Shown: piece after piece, positions 61,506 through 64,000 of the stretch
Layout of the letters: each line of letters opens with the position of its first letter
Numbering within the stretch: position 1 is the first letter of the stretch
Source: Acidobacteriota bacterium
Lineage (GTDB): Bacteria; Acidobacteriota; Terriglobia; Terriglobales; Acidobacteriaceae
Assembly: GCA_003225005.1 (NCBI GenBank)
Contig: QIAN01000379.1
Coordinates: 1 to 64,000, forward strand
Length of the DNA stretch: 64,000 nucleotides
Reading direction: 5' to 3'
The notes under the pieces: generated by a model
The model's input: the letters and a program-made list of their open reading frames with translations, nothing else
What the model was told of the DNA's origin: nothing
Databases searched by the model: none
Translations under genes and position numbers: made by a program

Positions 61506-61613
61506 GGTCAGGCATCGGTCCCACGCGACGTACTCCCGCCAACCCCGCCAGGTCCGGAAGGAAGCAACGGTAACGGGCTCTTGCGAGTGCAGTGGGGTAC
61601 CGGTGCCTGGCTT
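61506..61613 (+). ncRNA. ffs: Signal recognition particle RNA, small bacterial type
   Basis: The apical-loop consensus CCAGGTCCGGAAGGAAGC at about 61548-61565 is the universal SRP RNA domain IV signature, followed by CAACGGTAACGGG. The ends pair as a long helix: GTCAGGCATCGGT near 61507 with ACCGGTGCCTGGC near 61599. The size of about 108 bases fits the 4.5S-type RNA. It binds Ffh and docks on FtsY, whose gene is also in this window. The ends are approximate to a few bases. Confidence 0.93.
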
Positions 61614-61745
61614 AACTTTCGGTTTTCACAAAATCTTGTCTTGATTTAAGACGACCTGCCGCAAGAAACCTTTACCAACCCTTTACAACTGTTTGCGCAA
61701 GAAACGCGACCCGCATCGTCTCCAATAGTCGGTTCCAGGAGAACA

Positions 61746-62042
61746 GTGAGTCATCGGGGAAAAAATATGCGCAATCTTTTCACCAAGTCAGTTTCTCCAA
61801 CTGTTACCATCCACGTCTCTAGCACCTTGTCTCAAGGGCATCTGAGGTATCTGGATCAACTGGTTGCCTCGGCAATCGACTGCGCTTTGTGGCCTCTACT
61901 CGATCTGGCTCACCTGGCGGAGTTAGACCGCAACGCGCTCGGATATCTAATGGGAGGGGAAGGTCGCGATTTCGGTATCGTTGCCTGCCCGAACTTTATC
62001 CGCGAATGGATGCAGCACGAAAAGGACCGTTGCGCCGCCTGA
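61746..62042 (+). CDS. Small protein of unknown function upstream of fabH
   Basis: 98 residues from a GTG that follows AGGAG; an ATG 21 bases later is possible but has a poorer site. The sequence ([72 protein letters not shown]) has a STAS-like rhythm of strand-helix units, without a phosphorylatable Ser in the usual place. I do not assign a function. It is followed, after 199 bases, by fabH on the same strand. Confidence 0.65.
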   Translation: MSHRGKNMRNLFTKSVSPTVTIHVSSTLSQGHLRYLDQLVASAIDCALWPLLDLAHLAELDRNALGYLMGGEGRDFGIVACPNFIREWMQHEKDRCAA

Positions 62043-62241
62043 TCCTCCGTCGAGTCGCCAGGTCTGGCCTGGCGGTGCCACTACTCCGCACCTACACCCG
62101 GGAACGATACAGATCGACTGGACGTCACCCCCGGAGAACGCGAGTGGAACTGCGCACGCCATCCACTCGAGCCATCAGCTCGGGTTAGACATTCTGCCGC
62201 CAATCCTGCAAAATACTGAGTCTCATATTCAGGAGCACTTA

Positions 62242-63258
62242 TTGACCAGCCCGATCCGCGCAAGAGCCCAGATCGCAGCCAAGATCAGCGCCCTCGGTAC
62301 CTACGTGCCGCCTCGTCTTCTCACCAACGCCGACCTCGAGAAAATGGTCAGCACGACTGATGAATGGATCACCACGCGCGTTGGCATCCGCGAACGCCAC
62401 ATTGTCGACAAAGGTGTTGCCACAAGCGACCTTGCCGTCGAGGCCGCAAAGAAAGCGCTAGCGCAGCGCGGCATGGCTGCGAGCGATCTGGACGCCATCA
62501 TTGTAGGAACCGTCACCCCCGACATGCTGTTTCCCTCCACTGCCTGCCTTGTTCAACACAAGCTGGGGGCCAAGGGAGTGTGGGGATTTGATCTCTCCGC
62601 CGCCTGCTCGGCCTTCCTGTATGCGCTCCAAACCGGAGCCCAGTTCGTCTCCACCGGTGCGCACCAGCGCGTCATGGTGATCGGCGCTGACGTTATGTCT
62701 TCGATCATCGACTACACGGACCGAGCTACCTGCGTGATCTTTGGCGACGGGGCCGGAGCCGCCATTCTCGAGCCCGCGGAAGACGAGTCGGTGGGCCTGA
62801 TCGATTTCATCCATGAAGTCGATGGCGCCGGCGGATGCTTCCTCCACATGCCTGCGGGGGGCAGTCTCCATCCCGCGAGCCATGAGACGGTCGACAAGAA
62901 AATGCACTACGTCCATCAGGATGGGCAGCAGGTCTTTAAGTTTGCCGTGCGCAAGCAGACTGAAGTCTGCGAGAAGCTGCTTAGCCGTAATGGTTTCAAA
63001 GGATCGGACATCGATGCCTTCATTCCGCATCAGGCCAACCTGCGCATCATTAATGCCACCGCCGAGCGCCTCGGCCTAAGTCCTGACAAGGTGATCATCA
63101 ACATTGACCGCTACGGCAATACCACTGCTGGAACGATTCCCCTGGCAATGAGTACCGCGATCGAGGAAGGGAAGTTGAAGAAGGGAAGTTTGGTGCTGCT
63201 CGGTTCGGTTGGCGCAGGCTTCACCGTCGGCGCCACATTGCTGCGCTGGGCCTACTAG
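62242..63258 (+). CDS. fabH: Beta-ketoacyl-ACP synthase III
   Basis: 338 residues. The TTG at 62242 is the start because AGGAG sits six bases before it; the open frame upstream is long but not protein-like. The catalytic triad is Cys in [12 protein letters not shown], His in IPHQANLRI and Asn in [10 protein letters not shown], and the N-terminal block is [29 protein letters not shown]. It condenses acetyl-CoA or a branched starter with malonyl-ACP to begin fatty-acid synthesis. No other fab gene follows within the window. Confidence 0.95.
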   Translation: MTSPIRARAQIAAKISALGTYVPPRLLTNADLEKMVSTTDEWITTRVGIRERHIVDKGVATSDLAVEAAKKALAQRGMAASDLDAIIVGTVTPDMLFPSTACLVQHKLGAKGVWGFDLSAACSAFLYALQTGAQFVSTGAHQRVMVIGADVMSSIIDYTDRATCVIFGDGAGAAILEPAEDESVGLIDFIHEVDGAGGCFLHMPAGGSLHPASHETVDKKMHYVHQDGQQVFKFAVRKQTEVCEKLLSRNGFKGSDIDAFIPHQANLRIINATAERLGLSPDKVIINIDRYGNTTAGTIPLAMSTAIEEGKLKKGSLVLLGSVGAGFTVGATLLRWAY

Positions 63259-63440
63259 CCCGATTTTGCGTGGAGCTGCAGCGGAATCGAGCGCATAGCA
63301 TAAGCGGTGTAGCGCCATCATGTAGCGCCATCACTTTGGTAACGTTCCCAGGTCGCTTTTCCCTAGGGCGAACATTCCCACAACTGCTATCTTTTCGCAG
63401 CGTTCGCTCCGGCGAAGAATGTGGCGATGGGAAGTGCACC

Positions 63441-63884
63441 ATGATCCGGATGATTTGTTGTTGCTTGCTGCTGGCCGCGCGATTGTTTGCGCAGACGGCA
63501 AGTTCCAGCTCTAATCCGCAAGAAAGCAAACTGCTCGTGCTCGAACATCTGTGGAACGAGGCCCAAGTCAATCGCGACTCTGCGGCGCTCGAACAGTTGG
63601 TGGCCAAGCCATTTGTCAACACGGAATACGATGGCGAGGTCAGTGACCGAAGCAAGTTCCTGGCCGACATCCGCGATCCGGAATTCAAGCCCACCTTGGT
63701 GCAGATCCAGCACGCGAAAGTAAACTCCTACGGTAATACAGCAGTGGTCTACGGGTTCTATCACACCAAGGGCACGTATCAACGCAGACCGTACGAGCAC
63801 TTCGGGCGCTTCACCGACACATGGATGCTTGAAAATGGCAGGTGGCAATGCGTTGCCAGCCACACCAGCCTGGTGAAGAAGTAA
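63441..63884 (+). CDS. Secreted NTF2-like (DUF4440-type) protein
   Basis: 147 residues from the ATG at 63441 with GGGAAG before it. The signal peptide is MIRMICCCLLLAARLFAQ. The mature part has the DUF4440/SnoaL-like alpha+beta cone pattern (LVLEHLWNEAQVNRDSAALEQLVAKPFVNTEYDGEVSDRSKFLADI ... VVYGFYHTKGTYQRRPYEHFGRFTDTWMLENGRWQCVASHTS). Such domains bind small ligands, but most have no known role. It is the last complete gene; nothing is seen in the final 115 bases. Confidence 0.85.
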   Translation: MIRMICCCLLLAARLFAQTASSSSNPQESKLLVLEHLWNEAQVNRDSAALEQLVAKPFVNTEYDGEVSDRSKFLADIRDPEFKPTLVQIQHAKVNSYGNTAVVYGFYHTKGTYQRRPYEHFGRFTDTWMLENGRWQCVASHTSLVKK

Positions 63885-64000
63885 TCGCCCATCCGGGCAA
63901 GCCGCCCGCGGCTTCCGACGGACAGAGAAAAGGCTGGCACACCTCCCACAAAAACTTTTCATTGTGAAAGTTGCTTCCGCAGCATCATGGCGTTGATCTA

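Noticed and set aside
63350-63410. AACGTTCCC/GGGCGAACATTCCC as another copy of the uvrC palindrome
   Set aside because: Only short words match and no stem forms; similarity is too weak to call a copy.
1-64000. CRISPR arrays or a replication origin
   Set aside because: No regularly spaced repeats of 24-40 bases and no DnaA-box cluster or dnaA/dnaN context were seen.

Overview
The window looks like a chromosomal segment of an acidobacterium, most likely of the Terriglobia (Koribacter-type subdivision 1) lineage. This is an inference from gene content and order, not a database result. The signs are a tricorn-like S41 protease with PD40 propellers, several other PD40 fragments, a TonB protein next to an M48 protease, many secreted TPR, BON, SYLF and NHL proteins, and a yacG-pgpA-NHL-cinA neighbourhood. 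GC content is moderately high, and GTG or TTG starts are common.

Layout. 0-6.2 kb: a secreted BNR-repeat protein, a decayed PD40 propeller gene, an ECF sigma factor coupled to a SpoIIE-type phosphatase, a GYD protein and a propeller remnant. 6.2-16 kb: tricorn-like protease, M48 protease with a TonB protein, and APC and SSS transporters. 16.4-20 kb: a BadF-type sugar kinase behind three tandem 11-bp repeats, a helical-repeat protein, and a large mscS gene broken by three frameshifts. 20.2-22.6 kb: an acquired patch with an AbiE type IV toxin-antitoxin module whose toxin gene is frameshifted. 22.8-38.9 kb: uvrC (carrying an in-frame palindromic insert), a phosphoesterase, an OmpA lipoprotein, TetR, a DinB-like protein, prepilin peptidase next to a degenerate PAS/HisKA protein, a large TPR protein, a diguanylate cyclase and a BON lipoprotein. 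39.6-42.0 kb: a 2.3-kb decayed integrative element between 15-bp direct repeats, holding a truncated integrase, a DNA-binding or terminase-like protein and a DnaB N-domain fragment. 42.1-50.7 kb: mobA, an MlaF-like ATPase, ribE, ribD, ftsY, an HD-GYP sensor, and gpsA-plsY-thpR. 51.4-52.1 kb: an IS1380-type transposase remnant. 52-64 kb: a SYLF protein, cinA, NHL protein, pgpA, yacG, rimO, a broken small outer-membrane protein, a transglutaminase-like membrane protein, the SRP RNA gene, a small acidobacterial-type protein, fabH and an NTF2-like secreted protein.

Housekeeping genes are uniformly intact. The single-base frameshifts, several of them in or beside G/C runs, fall only in accessory genes (PD40, MscS, AbiEii, phage-like genes, IS1380, small OMP). 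That pattern suggests genuine gene decay rather than uniform sequencing error, although error cannot be excluded from the sequence alone.

No clearly unprecedented multi-gene system was found. The most informative non-routine signals are the att-flanked element with paired arm-type repeats, the uvrC palindromic insert, the AbiE operator-like inverted repeat, the tandem CTGTnACAG-type boxes before the kinase, and a histidine-less HisKA protein coupled to the prepilin peptidase gene.
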